This document shows, piece by piece, positions 1-11,236 of a stretch of 64,000 nt of DNA (the first letter of the stretch is position 1; the number at the start of each line of letters is the position of its first letter). The stretch is from Delphinus delphis (Eukaryota; Chordata; Mammalia; Artiodactyla; Delphinidae): assembly GCF_949987515.2 (NCBI RefSeq), contig NC_082684.1, positions 47,086,006 through 47,150,005 on the forward strand, read 5' to 3'. Made by a program: the position numbers and the translations under genes. Below the pieces are notes generated by a model. It did not search any database. It worked only from the letters and a program-made list of their open reading frames with translations, and was not told the origin of the DNA.

Positions 1-1392
1 GATTTCCAGGCAATAACAGCTGATTTCAAGCTATCAATGTGATGTGAACATTGAGTTGGGAGAGATGCACATAGTTGGCTCTCTCGAGCCACTGGACCTG
101 GTTCCAGCACACCACTGGAATGATTTAAAATGTTGATTTTCATGTTGCATATTTCCATTCTACACACAACCTTCTGGAGACAATGTCTTAACCACAAGTT
201 GTGGGAACTTCAGGCCATCTGCCCAGCCAGTGCTGGGAGTTGTTAGGAACAGAGAGGCCTGGATGCAGCCTTTAACCCAAACCTCGGAGGCCATCACCTG
301 CTTCCTTGATGTCCGAACTAGCCTAGAAGCAGACAGGATGTCAGTTTAAAAACTGGCAATTGAATCCTTCTTTGGTTTCCAGGGTTCCAGAATGTTCTTT
401 TATGAGGATTACAGGCTTGTTCTTCTTTGGTGTCAGCAGGCATTTATGATGGCTGTAGCAGGAATGAGAATTTGGGTCTGGAATAAGCCTTGCTGTTTCT
501 TGCCAGGCTGCAAAGGTTTATGGTGGAGACCAGACATATGTCTTGCTGACGCCCATATGCTACTCTGTTTTGGGAATCAGAGGAGGAGGCCACATCCTCA
601 TACAAGCAAGGAATGGCTGCTGAGGGCTCAGTCCTGAGGCACAGGGGAATTTTAACTTCCTCAGGTAGCTTCCACTTGCTCTCACTCTTTTATTCCTAAA
701 AGTACAGGCTACAGAAGTGGTCTCCTGGGAGTTACATGCTGTGATATTGCGGTGGATGGTGTTGTAATGTCACCTTGCACTACTTAGTGGGGAGGGAATT
801 GAGTTGCTGGGGAGGAGGACCAAGTGAGAGGAACCAGGGGCCTTACTGGGAAGAGGAGGGAAGCAGCAAGAGCTGGAATTTGGCAGACAAATGGCTGTGA
901 GATGGGTTGAAAGAGGTGTTTCTTTGCAATCTGATTTTATGCCTGTGCGTTTTGCAAGTGGATATGGTTAGCTTGGGGACAAACTCTTCTAGGCTCATAT
1001 CATTTTTTTGAGTTGGTACATAGAGGAGTCTGAGAGTTATACTTCACTGCTTTTTAAGGAGCTGATCACATAGTCAGGCCTTAGCCCCTAAAGGCAGCTG
1101 GAAAGATCATGGCACTGGCCAAAAGGGCTTCTAGAAAGCATTTAATCATAGGCTATGGTTGATTTTATACCAGCTACCCAAAGCAGTGCTTCGCTTTCTG
1201 GGCAAATTCTTGTTTCTGGGACCAGTTGTCCTATCGTATAAAAATTACCCAGACATAAACATCCATGGGTGCCAGAGGTACTCATACAATGATATTTGAA
1301 AGTCACATACTTTCATCCAGTACTCTAGATGCAAATTTGGTCACACATGTATGTATGCAAATATGTCAAAATAATACTGATATTTATAATAA
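1..1392. other. Distal flank, nothing recognised
   Basis: No gene, CpG island or clear repeat seen. Only short spurious open frames without domains. Confidence 0.6.
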
Positions 1393-1565
1393 TACTAAGC
1401 AATTCTACACTGCCTTTCATCTATAAATCTCAGGGTACTTTGCAAGCATTCATTAATTCTCCCAGCACTCCTCTGAGGGAGGTAAATGTTATTATCCTCC
1501 TCTTTACAGATGAAGCCGTTGAGGCAGGTAAGTGATTTGCCTCAGGCCGGTTAGGGAGTGTGGGT
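1393..1565 (-). repeat. MIR-family SINE fragment
   Basis: Reads on + as the reverse complement of the MIR core: ATTATCCTCCTCTTTACAGATGAAGC... then GTAAGTGATTTGCCTCAGG. Old and diverged. Confidence 0.6.
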
Positions 1566-1737
1566 CGAGGGCTGGGATTAAGAGCAGAGAGTTCCTGGAA
1601 ATGTGTCCATTAGGGAAGAAACCCAGCAGTCAAAATATGGAGGGCACTGCGGCACACAGCACACTGGGCTGTTGGAGGGGTCACTTTTTCCTGAGAAATC
1701 TGTCTCCATGGTAGTAAAAGCTGTGGCTTATTAAACA

Positions 1738-1925
1738 TCTACTATGTATTGGGTGCTATGTTATTTCCTATTCTCATATTGAAACTAGAATTATCCCCAC
1801 GGCACAGATGAGGATGTCATTTACAGTGGTGAAGTATCTTGTCCAAGATCACATAGCTAATAAGTGCCTGGGCTAGAATTCAAACCCAGACCTGTTTGCC
1901 TCCCAAGCCCGTGTTCTTTCCCCAG
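1738..1925 (-). repeat. MIR SINE
   Basis: Reverse-complement MIR signature: ATCTACTATGTATTGGGTGC, ATTATCCCCACGGCACAGATGAGG, AAGATCACATAGCTAATAAG, ATTCAAACCCAGACCTG. Confidence 0.8.
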
Positions 1926-2252
1926 AGCATACCTCATGCTCATCTGAAAATTGCAGGGAGGAACCTTTCTACCCTCCCAAGTCTCTTCCTTTAGTCTTTG
2001 AGCCTCTATTTGTCCTAACAGTCTACCACCAATTTCTTTACATTTGACTAAGTTTAGAGACTGATGCTTATGGAATGTCTGATCTGGACCGACAAGTTCT
2101 AAGCACAGGAAAGGGGAGCCTCTATAGTGAGGAGCATGCATGATAAGTCAGGAGGGAAAGCTGTAATTATTATTATTTTTTGCTTTACTTTGTGTTATTT
2201 CTGATGAGCATATCAGTTTGGCATCTTTTGAACAGAACAAGGAAATAGCCAC

Positions 2253-2283
<31 letters not shown>

Positions 2284-4857
2284 CAGAGAGCGGGAGAGAA
2301 TGAATAGGAATTCTCCTGGGACAGATATATTTTTACTGCACTGTCAGGAGAAGAGTCAAGGAAGGAGCCAAATGACTTAGAAGTATAAAACGAGCTAAAG
2401 TTTACTCTAGTCTTGGGGCTTCTCAGAGTTAGGCTATTCTTAGGAGCTCTACTGATCCCCAAGACTTTCATAATTCAGCTTGCCATCAAAATGGTATATT
2501 TTATGGCCTGAGGCAGCCATGCAATCTGTGGAGTTGCCAAGGGGTTGCTGGAAAGACCTGGAAGCACGTAGAACTGCCAGTGTGGTAAGTGGCTGTGGAA
2601 ATTGTGCACTTCAGAGACATACCCCACGGTGCTTGCCTAGTCAATGAGCAGGAGGGGGACCAACCTGACCTCAGCAGCTGCCCCTGGACAGGATTCACGA
2701 TTCACAAGGACCAGCCTGAGGCTAACATGGCCTGGTTGGCCTTGGGGTGGTTGGGGGAGAGGAGGCGCCCAAGGTTCAGCCAACCAGATAGAACCTACAC
2801 CCTTTGGAGTTAGACTCGGGAAGTCAGTTTGTAGTGTGATACATTTTGTAAGCAAGATAAGGAAAATCAAGTTTGAGTCACAACTCATTTGAAACTGTAT
2901 TTTTCTTGGAGAAGTGAGAACTAGCTTATAAAACGTCAGTGATTATACAGGGATCTGAACCCAACTGACCTGTCTGTTTTGTTTGAATTCTTTTATAATT
3001 AGTTTAGCTGTGATCCCAATGTCCCTTCCCAGACATCCCCTCTCCTCAATCTATCCACCATGCTTTCTATCACGCTGTTGAATATGCTTAAAAGCAAGAG
3101 TTTAAAGAAACATGCATTACAAGTTGGTTCTCTTGGTTTGATTCAGAATCCATGTGCTTGTCATGCGTGTGCCTGTTTGTATAAACACCCGGTGCACATG
3201 CATTGGGTACACACAGGGTTAAAAGCACAGGGGTGAAGAGAGGATATATACTCTGTGTATGGAATAGTCTTTTGTTTGCGATAGGATGGCCAGTTGTCCC
3301 AGTTGTCAGGGGAATGAGAGGTTTCCTGGGATGCAGAACCTTCAGCGCTAAAATCCAGAGAGTGCCAGGTAAAATGGGACAAGTTGGTCACCCTAGTTCT
3401 TGAGAACGTTAAACTGAAGGAGATCCAACCCAAGTTTTTAAAACATCAGATTTTTGAAGTGCACCAAACAGTTAACAGACACTTCCCAAAATACAAACAT
3501 AAGCCCACCTTCCATCCACCCCATGAAGTAAATTAGCACCTACACAATTTACAAGTCACCATAAATATTGGAAAGCTTTTAGCTGAAGTTGTACTAATTT
3601 TTATCTATCTTTGAAGTCACAGAATAAGAATTCTGCTGGTGGTATGGTTTTCAGTATGAATGAGAGAAACAGAAAAAATGCCCATGGTGTACTCTGTACA
3701 GCCATATAAACACTTCTGAAAAGTGTTAAGTGAGGGCAGGGCTGGTAATGGGACTGTAATGGTAATGGACTGAAGAGCAGAGCCTACACCTGCTTTGAAT
3801 GAATGCAGGGAGCTCAGGGAAGCCCGGAGTCCAGTGGGGAGCAGCCAGATTGGGCGATGTGCTTCCATACCCATGCTTAACCACATAATCATTAAAAAGC
3901 AGAAACCTCTTCTTGTAATCCTCTCCTATAGGACAGCAGGGAGTGTTAGCATATTTGGACTGCTTCACATTCCTTCTTGCCTACTTTTGAGAACATACTA
4001 CATTTTAAAACTTGTTGGTTTCTTTCATGTTTTATTTGACCCTATGTAATTGCATTCCTGAAGGAATAACAGGCTCCCCTAGTGATTTACACCCTGTATT
4101 AAATGTCAGTTTTGAAGAGACACAGTTAACAGTTTGGTTTAACCTCTTGCCTTCCCTCTCTCTATTAGCTCAAAACTGAATTTGAGCTCCAGCTCTTAGG
4201 ATTCTGAGGGAGGGATAAAAAGATTTAAAAAATGAGTTGAAGTTGCAGAAACGCTGAAGGAAGCTTCTTAACTCTTGCCACTTTTCCCATGTAGCCCAGA
4301 ATATTACAACATCCCTTTTCTTATGTGATTCATACCGTTCACTTTTGTCCCAGCACAGTAGTGAGGACAGTGAATCAGAACCACATTCTGGACTAGCTGG
4401 GGTTCTGTTTCATATTGCCACCCACCCACTGCTCCAGCCCTGGGGACGCCAACAGTTGCTATAAACCATGGTTCTACCTCAACCATGCAATACCCAGTGA
4501 GTAACAGACCTGATGAAACTGTTGAAAAGAAAACTTAGTAATTATCTTATTTCATTTTACTTTGTTTTATGTACTTAGCTGCTATGATGTTATTGTTGGT
4601 TAAAATATTTCATTTGCCTTGTAAATTCACTTCAAGTATATTTAGCAACTGCTTAATCACCTGTTATGAACTAATTATCGGGAGAACCTTTAAGTAAAGG
4701 TTGATGTGATGGCATATTTATTCCCTTATGTCTCTGTGCATGTGCATATGTATGTGTGTGTTTAAAATATAGAAGTAAAATATCTTATGTTTTAACCTGA
4801 TAGGTAATTAAAGCACCATTCTTACTTTCGGAAGCCCATATTAAAAAATATGGGCCA
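1926..4857. other. Distal flank, mostly unique sequence
   Basis: No gene recognised. Contains an AGAGAC simple repeat (2253-2289) and a short old repeat-like piece near 3,280-3,400. The segment 3,430-4,850 is free of recognised repeats and AT-rich. Confidence 0.55.
2253..2289 (+). repeat. (GA)n/(AGAGAC)n simple repeat
   Basis: A short GA run, then tandem AGAGAC units (ACAGAGACAGAGACAGAG). Confidence 0.9.
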
Positions 4858-5068
4858 GGGGCTTCCCTGGTGGCGCAGTGGTTGAGAGTCCGCCTGCCGA
4901 TAAAGGGGACACGGGTTCGTGCCCTGGTCCGGGAAGATCCCACATGCCGTGGAGCGGCTGGGCCCGTGATCCATGGCCGCTGAGCCTGCGCATCCGGAGC
5001 CTGTGCTCCGCAACGGGAGAGGCCGCAGCAGTGGGAGGCCCGCGTACGGCAAAAAAAAAAAAAAAAAA
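4858..5068 (+). mobile_element. CHR-type cetacean SINE
   Basis: Full-length tRNA-derived SINE: head GGGCTTCCCTGGTGGCGCAG, B-box-like GGTTCGTGCCC, tail GAGGCCCGCGTACGGC then poly-A (5051-5068). Low divergence from the copies at 11,022 and 27,107. Confidence 0.93.
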
Positions 5069-6348
5069 GGGCCAAAAGAGATTTTATTTTTAAAACAGTT
5101 TTCCATGCAGAGCACAGACTACATTCATCCTCTGCTTTGCCCCTCACTTCCCACCCTCCCAGCTTTTCTCCAGTGATCACATTCTACTGGGCTTGATTGG
5201 AAATGACTATAATTTATACCAGGGAGAGAATGAAGTAGGAAGTAATGACCATAAAGACAATTAGGCTCAGTTCTCTGGGATATGAAGATGTAGCCTCCTG
5301 TCATCATGTCAGCACCTGAGACTTTAATCCCAACTCCCACTTTCAGGCCATATAAACCATTAGCTAAGCCATTAGCCAAGCCTGAAACTCTGTGTCTATA
5401 GGGAGAAAACCTCAGGCCGCCTTATGAGATGAGAAAGCTTGTTTGGCTCTTTATGCATGTATTTATCTCAGTCTTATTCCCCAAGTTACTTAAGGTGGTT
5501 CATAAAATAGATAAAATAGCTAAGAAATCAGGGCAAAGGGAAAATGTAGGTAGGAGAAACAATGTCAGAGAGATGAGTGTTGATGAAAGACATTAGTCAG
5601 CTGTAGAGTAAAGCACAATTGTCCATCACCACCGCTGCTGCAACTAATAGCTACTGCACAAATGCATTATTTAAAGAACACAAGTACTAAGTGGTATTAC
5701 TATCAGAAACCACTGAGAATGGACAATTGTGTCTGGTATCTCATTCAAAGTGATTCATATTTTCTAGTTATCTGGTACAGCAGAGATGGGTCTTATCTCA
5801 GAGAAGTGATAAAAGAAAAAACCTAAAGTTTATATTCCATTCAGAAATATATCTCTAAGTAGACAGCCTTTATACTTGGTTATTACTGATTGGTTCCCTT
5901 AGTGCATTGCTATTATTAATATAATTATTATTTTCATTATTATTCTTATTGTCATAATTTTGATGACTGTGTTGTCTGTGGGCCAAATATATTATGATAA
6001 CCCTGCTTTATGAAAGCTCTTTAGAGAAAGAGCTTAGGACAATGATTTCAGTGTCCTTATATTTGAGTTACATCAGCATGGAAGAAGGCCATGAAGCATC
6101 TTCCTCATTATCATACACACTGACAAAAAACTCCTCACCAGAACAAGACACATTGTGTTTGATTACGTTCAAATTTTCATCAGGAAAAATGTCCAGTCAT
6201 GACCACATTATAAATGTGTGCTCTAAGAAACCATTACTTGGAAATTTAAGAGACCCTATGTCCAGCACCAATAATCCCCAGACCTCTTTTTGAAACCCTC
6301 TGACCTCAAAAGCTACATTTTGATTAGCATCATGCACAACCATCACCA
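5069..6348. other. AT-rich flank, no gene
   Basis: No gene recognised. Holds an inverted repeat (5614-5626 and 5719-5731) and a very AT-rich ATT-repeat-like patch near 5,910-5,965. Confidence 0.55.
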
Positions 6349-6560
6349 GGGGTCAATGTGTGAAGCTACCCAAGTGGCTGAGATTGCAGACTGTGGAAGT
6401 GTTGAGATTTGAGCTCAAATCCCATCTCCTCCACTTACCTGTGAATCAGGTTACTCAACCTCTTGTAGCCTCACTTGTCTATAGTAAAAATGGAGCTAAA
6501 GTATAACTAAAACTCATAAAATTGTTGTAGGGATTAAATGAGATAATGTATGATAAGAGA
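6349..6560 (+). repeat. MIR SINE (3' part duplicated)
   Basis: MIR-like order on +: GAGCTCAAATCCCATCTCCT, CCACTTACCTGTGAATCAGG, ACTCAACCTCTTGTAGCCTC, then AGGGATTAAATGAGATAATG. Its 3' half lies in the tandem duplication that follows. Confidence 0.65.
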
Positions 6561-6811
6561 TTAACATGGTATATGTGTGTGTGTGTGTGTAGAGTGAGCA
6601 CTGAAAAAGTATCTGTTATTATGTTTATAAATACTCAACCTCTTGTAGCCTCACTTGTCTATAGTAAAAATGGAGCTAAAGTATAACTAAAACTCGTAAA
6701 GTTGTTGTAGGGATTAAATGAGATAATGTATGATAAGAGATTAACATGGTATATGTGTGTGTGTGTGTGTAGAGTGAGCACTGAAAAAGTATCTGTTATT
6801 ATGTTTATAAA
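6452..6811 (+). repeat. 180-bp tandem duplication
   Basis: Two adjacent 180-bp units (6452-6631 and 6632-6811) differing only at 6516/6696 and 6521/6701 (both A versus G), including identical (GT)n runs. A recent local duplication, or an assembly artefact. Confidence 0.97.
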
Positions 6812-7135
6812 TACTATTTTTCTATCTGTATTAAAAGTTTTTGTACTTCTTTGGAGAAGTCTTTGTACCTCATTTAATGATTTATTTCATGATATCATAG
6901 GGCTACTAATCAATGCCAGTGTTTCAGTCTCTCTGACCCCTGGCTCTTGGAATTTGAGGCAGAAATAGAAGTACATATAAGTGCCCTTTGAAAGTTTGAT
7001 ATTTAGAGTGAACCTACTCCTTTGTAAGGTGAAGACATTTTTTTCCATGCTGAAACTCCAGGTTGTCGAATATTGGATTTTCTTAAAGTGGTTTTCATAG
7101 GGCAGGGTTAGCTGTTTGCAAAACTGATGAAAGAG

Positions 7136-7263
7136 TTGTTTTGTTTTGTTTTGTTTGGCCGTGCTGTGTGACTTGTGGGGTCTTAGTTTCCTGACCAGGG
7201 ATTGAACCTGGTCCCAGGCAGTGAAAGCACTGGGTGCTAACCACTGGACCACCAGGGAATTCC
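7136..7263 (-). mobile_element. tRNA-derived SINE (older CHR/Bov-tA-like), minus strand
   Basis: Reads on + as poly-T/TTTGG, CTTGTGGGGTCTTAGTTTCC, GACCAGGGATTGAACCTGG, CACTGGACCACCAGGGAATT. Flanked by an 8-nt direct repeat TGAAAGAG (7128-7135, 7264-7271), a target-site duplication. Confidence 0.88.
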
Positions 7264-7549
7264 TGAAAGAGGTATTTTTATTTTATTGTTGTTTTAATTT
7301 ACACTTCTATCACTGGTGTGGTTTAGCATTACTTGATGTGTTTATTTGGGAAGAAAGATTTCTCTTCCATGAATGATCTGTTTCCATCTTTTTCCCACTC
7401 ATGTATTGGGTAATTTGTCCTTTTATTATTGTTTGCAAGAATTCTTTATTTTTATTGTTTACCAGAATTCTCTTTGCATTTGATACTAATTCTTATTATA
7501 TAATCATATATAAGGAAATATCTTATTTTATATAAAAAGGTATGAGTAT

Positions 7550-8145
7550 GGAGGGTCCTTAAAAAACTAAAAATAGAATTACCATATGACCCAGCAATTG
7601 GTCATAGAATTACCATATGACCCACTACTGAGCATATACCCAGAGAAAACCATAATTCAAGAAGACACATGCACCCCAATGTTCACTGCAGCACTATTTA
7701 CAATAGCCAGGTCGTGGAAGCAACCTAAATGCCCATCGACAGATGAATGGATAAAGAAGATGTGGTACATATATACAATGGAATATTACTCAGCCATAAA
7801 AAGGAACGAAACTGGGTCATTTGTAAAGACTTAGATGGATCTAGAGACTGTCACACAGAGTGAAATAAGTCAGAAAGAGAAAAACAAGTATCGTATTTTA
7901 ACGCATATAAGTGGAACCTAGAAAAATGGTACAGATGGAGCAGTTTGCAGGGCAGAAATTGAGACACAGATGTAGAGAACAAACGTATGGACACCAAGGG
8001 GGGGAAGCAGCGGGGGGTGGGAGTGGTGGTGTGATGAATTGGGCAATTGAGATTGACATGTATACACTGATGTGTATAAAATGGATGACTAATAAGAACC
8101 TGCTGTGTAACAAATAAATAAAATTCAAAATAAATAAAAAAATAA
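7550..8145 (+). mobile_element. L1 3'-end fragment
   Basis: End of ORF2 (translated hallmarks YIYTMEYYSAIKRNE) followed by the cetartiodactyl L1 3'UTR (GTATGGACACCAAGGGGGG, GAACCTGCTGTGTAAC) and an A-rich tail. 5'-truncated and not functional. Has an internal duplication of 21 nt at 7573-7593 and 7604-7624. Confidence 0.9.
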
Positions 8146-8319
8146 ATGTATCCTATAAAAGTAATTATGTTCACTAGGGAAAATGCAGAGAAACAAAAGA
8201 ATATTTTTTGCATAACTCCTACAACTAGGAACATCTTGGTGAATGACTATCCTTTTTAGTCATTTTTCTATGCAAATATATATATGTGTATATATATATT
8301 TACAAAAGTGTATATTACA

Positions 8320-8640
8320 CTTGTTTTATTAAAAAAATTTTGAAGTTGATTAACAATATTATGTTAATTTCAGGTGTGCAGCATAATGATTCAGTATTTT
8401 TGCAGACTATACTCCATTATAAGTTATTACAAGATAATGGTTATAATTCTCTATACAGTATATTCTTGTTGCTTATCTATTTTATATATAGTAGTTTGTA
8501 CCTGTTAACTCCATACCCCTAATTTTCCCCTCTCCTTTTTGGTAATCACAAGTTTGTTTTCTCTATCTGTGAGTCTGTTTCTGTTTTGCATATACATTCA
8601 TTTATATTCACATGTTGTTTTATAATTTGACTTTCCGCCT
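8320..8640 (-). mobile_element. Old L1 3'UTR fragment, minus strand
   Basis: Diverged match, on the reverse strand, to an L1 3'UTR of cetartiodactyl type (TTAATTTCAGGTGTGCAGCA, TGGTAATCACAAGTTTGTTT). Confidence 0.65.
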
Positions 8641-9152
8641 TGTCTATACATCTTGCAAATGTTTCTATGTCACTAAATACCCACAATATAATTTTAGTTT
8701 CAGATAGAATTCCTTTATATCTCTGTATCATAATTTGTTTAATAATTTCCTATTTTTAGACAACTTTTTGCAATTATTTTTAAAAACTTGTGCAAGTATA
8801 ATTACTTACCTAACATTTGTCTTTCCTGCTAAGCTGGTGACTTTTAAACCTTTTTGGCTGCAGCTCACAAGAAGTACATTTTATTCTGTGACTCAATGCA
8901 CATCTATGCATGTATGCTTGAGCACACACGTGTAAGTGGAAAAAAATATCATGAAACAAAACTAATTTTCTGGTAATTTCTACTTTTTCTTTATCAGTTT
9001 TAAAGAAATTCTGGTCACAATCCACTAAATTTATTTCCTGGCTCATAGATGAGTTTTTACCCTCAGTTTGAAAAACACTAAGTCAGCAGCTCCATGGGAA
9101 CAGGGGCTGTGCTTGGCACGCAGTAGGCATCTGTGCTAACTGCTTAGGTAGC

Positions 9153-9216
9153 GTATTAGTCAGGGTTCTCTAGAGAAACAGATGTATGTGTTTATCTCCT
9201 GTTGGATACGTATTTA

Positions 9217-9277
<61 letters not shown>

Positions 9278-9716
9278 TGGAGATTTATTTTGAGGAACTG
9301 GCTCAGACAAGTACAGAGCCTAAGTCCCACAGTCTATAATACTATCTGCATGCTGGAGACCCAGGAAAGCCAGTGGTGCAATTCAGTCAGAGTCTGAAGG
9401 CCTGAGGACCAGGGGAGTTGATGGCCTAAGGCTTAGTCCAAGGGCAGGAAAAGATGAGAAGAGATGTCCCAGCCCAATCAGTGAGACAGAAAAAAAAGGA
9501 GGGGGGCTTCCTCCTTCCTCTTCCTTTTGTTCTATTCAGGCCCTCAGCAGAAGGGTTGGTGCACACCCTCATTGCAGAGGGACATCTACTCTACTGAGTC
9601 TACCAATTCTCAAGCTAATCTTACCTGGAAGCAACCCCACACACACACACCTAGAAACAAGGTTTAGTCTGGGACCTGTGTGTCCAGTCAAGCTGACACG
9701 TGATGTTACCCATCAC
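9153..9716 (+). repeat. Ancient interspersed repeat, copy 1 (opens GTATTAGTCAGGGTTCTC)
   Basis: Shares its opening (TTAGTCAGGGTTCTCTAGAG), middle (GGAGACCCAGGA...) and 3' end (AAGYTGACAC...CATCA) with 30135-30616. A common mammalian repeat, probably derived from an L1 3' end; I cannot name the subfamily. It contains a (GT)n/(GA)n run at 9219-9277. Confidence 0.65.
9219..9277 (+). repeat. (GT)n(GA)n microsatellite
   Basis: About 42 nt of GT followed directly by about 17 nt of AG/GA. Confidence 0.95.
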
Positions 9717-9732
9717 TGGCACAGCATGAGTG

Positions 9733-9905
9733 TAAATGCTGGCTCTGCCACATACTAGCTGGTGGCAATGGGCAAGTTACTTAACCTCTCTGTGTCTCAT
9801 TTTCCTCACCTGTTGAGAAATAGTGCCTATCTCATGAGATTGTTATGAAGATTAAATGAGTTGAGCTTTCTAAGCACTTAAAACTGTACCTGCAATATAT
9901 GTTTT
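9733..9905 (+). repeat. MIR SINE
   Basis: MIR signature: GGCTCTGCCACATACTAGCT, GGGCAAGTTACTTAACCTCT, CATTTTCCTCACCTG, AGATTAAATGAGTTGAGC. Confidence 0.88.
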
Positions 9906-10664
9906 TATTAAATAAATAAAAAGGAAATTCCTGGAAGTTGAATGGTTGGATCAAAGAGTATGTAAAAACCTAAGACTTTTGAAACATACTGGTCAATGTC
10001 TGCCCATCCCTATCTCCCCCACCCCAGCAAAGTCTGAACCAACTTTTATTCCCACCAGCCGTAAGGGACTCATAGAAGTGATATAGTGAGGTGTTGTTCA
10101 CTGCTCTTCACTTACAGAGGATGTGTTGGACTGGTTAAGAGTTACAGGGGTGGTGACTCTTTCAAGCCGTGAGAGAAGGGAGGCAGCAGCTAATTGATCA
10201 CAGAAAGAGGCCTTCAAAGGATGCCCACCCACACTTGGCAGAACTCTGGCAGAATCAGGGTAGACAAAACCTCAGGGATGCTCTGTGGGGTGGGCTGATG
10301 CTTGGGGAGTGAGCAGAAGGTAAGACTCCCAGGCAGACACCCCTCCCTAGGGCACATGTTCCTCACCACTATCCTCACCACTCTGCCACTTACTTCTAGC
10401 TCTAAAATCCTGTCTCGAATCTACAAGTAAGCACCTAAACCCTAAATGTTTATTCTGTGTCAGGTATGTTTTCCCAACAGATAGGTTGTTTCATGAAAAC
10501 TGGGTGTCCACCTAAACCACACATACATACATACACACACATAGAGAGAACCTGTAGCTTTTTGTTTCAGCATTTGGAGAAATACATATCCAACTCAAGC
10601 CCCAGTTTGTCTACAAAGTCTTCCCTAGCAACTGTAGCCTGGGTAGATGGCTCCTTCCTTTGAG
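9906..10664. other. Flank, nothing recognised
   Basis: No gene and no clear repeat; short ACAC run near 10,530. Confidence 0.5.
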
Positions 10665-10824
10665 CTCCCACAGCAATCCTAGGCAGTATCTCAGTATTTA
10701 GTACTTAATTATGTGCTGTCTAATTCTAGAACAGGTCTAATTCTAGAACTGTCATTCTCCCACAGCAATCCTAGGCAGTATCTCAGTATTTAGTACTTAA
10801 TTATGTGCTGTCTAATTCTAGAAC
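10665..10824 (+). repeat. 92-bp tandem duplication
   Basis: 68 nt at 10665-10732 recur without change at 10757-10824 (period 92). Within the first unit TCTAATTCTAGAAC is repeated again 17 nt apart. Confidence 0.95.
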
Positions 10825-11021
10825 TGTCTCAGGGTGTTAGTTGTTTCCCCCAGATATAGTGTTACTTCTTTGAACTCAACCACCATGTCTTATATTTCTT
10901 TTGGACTCCTGACTGGCTTGGCTTATAGAGGGTCGTTAGTAAATAGTCAGTGATTGATTGATCCAAGTGTGAACTACATGGAATTAGCACTGAAACAAAA
11001 TTACATTAAAAAAGATAAGTT

Positions 11022-11228
11022 GGGCTTCCCTGGTGGCGCAGTGGTTGAGAGTCCACCTGCCGATGCAGGGGACACGGGTTCGTGCCCCGGTCCGGGAGGA
11101 TCCCACATGCCGCGGAGCGGCTGGGCCCGTGAGCCATGGCCGCTGAGTCTGCACGTCCGGAGCCTGTGCTCTGCAACGGGAGAGGCCACAACAGTGAGAG
11201 GCCCACATACTACAAAAAAAAAAAAAAA
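11022..11228 (+). mobile_element. CHR-type cetacean SINE with target-site duplication
   Basis: Full SINE from GGGCTTCCCTGGTGGCGCAG to poly-A. The 14-nt direct repeat AAAAAAGATAAGTT flanks it (11008-11021 and 11223-11236, overlapping the poly-A). Young insertion. Confidence 0.95.
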
Positions 11229-11236
11229 GATAAGTT

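Noticed and set aside
4858..5068. tRNA gene
   Set aside because: The A/B-box-like sequence belongs to the tRNA-derived head of the CHR SINE, repeated elsewhere in the window.
6573..6590. Separate (GT)n microsatellite
   Set aside because: Short, and already part of the 180-bp tandem duplication.
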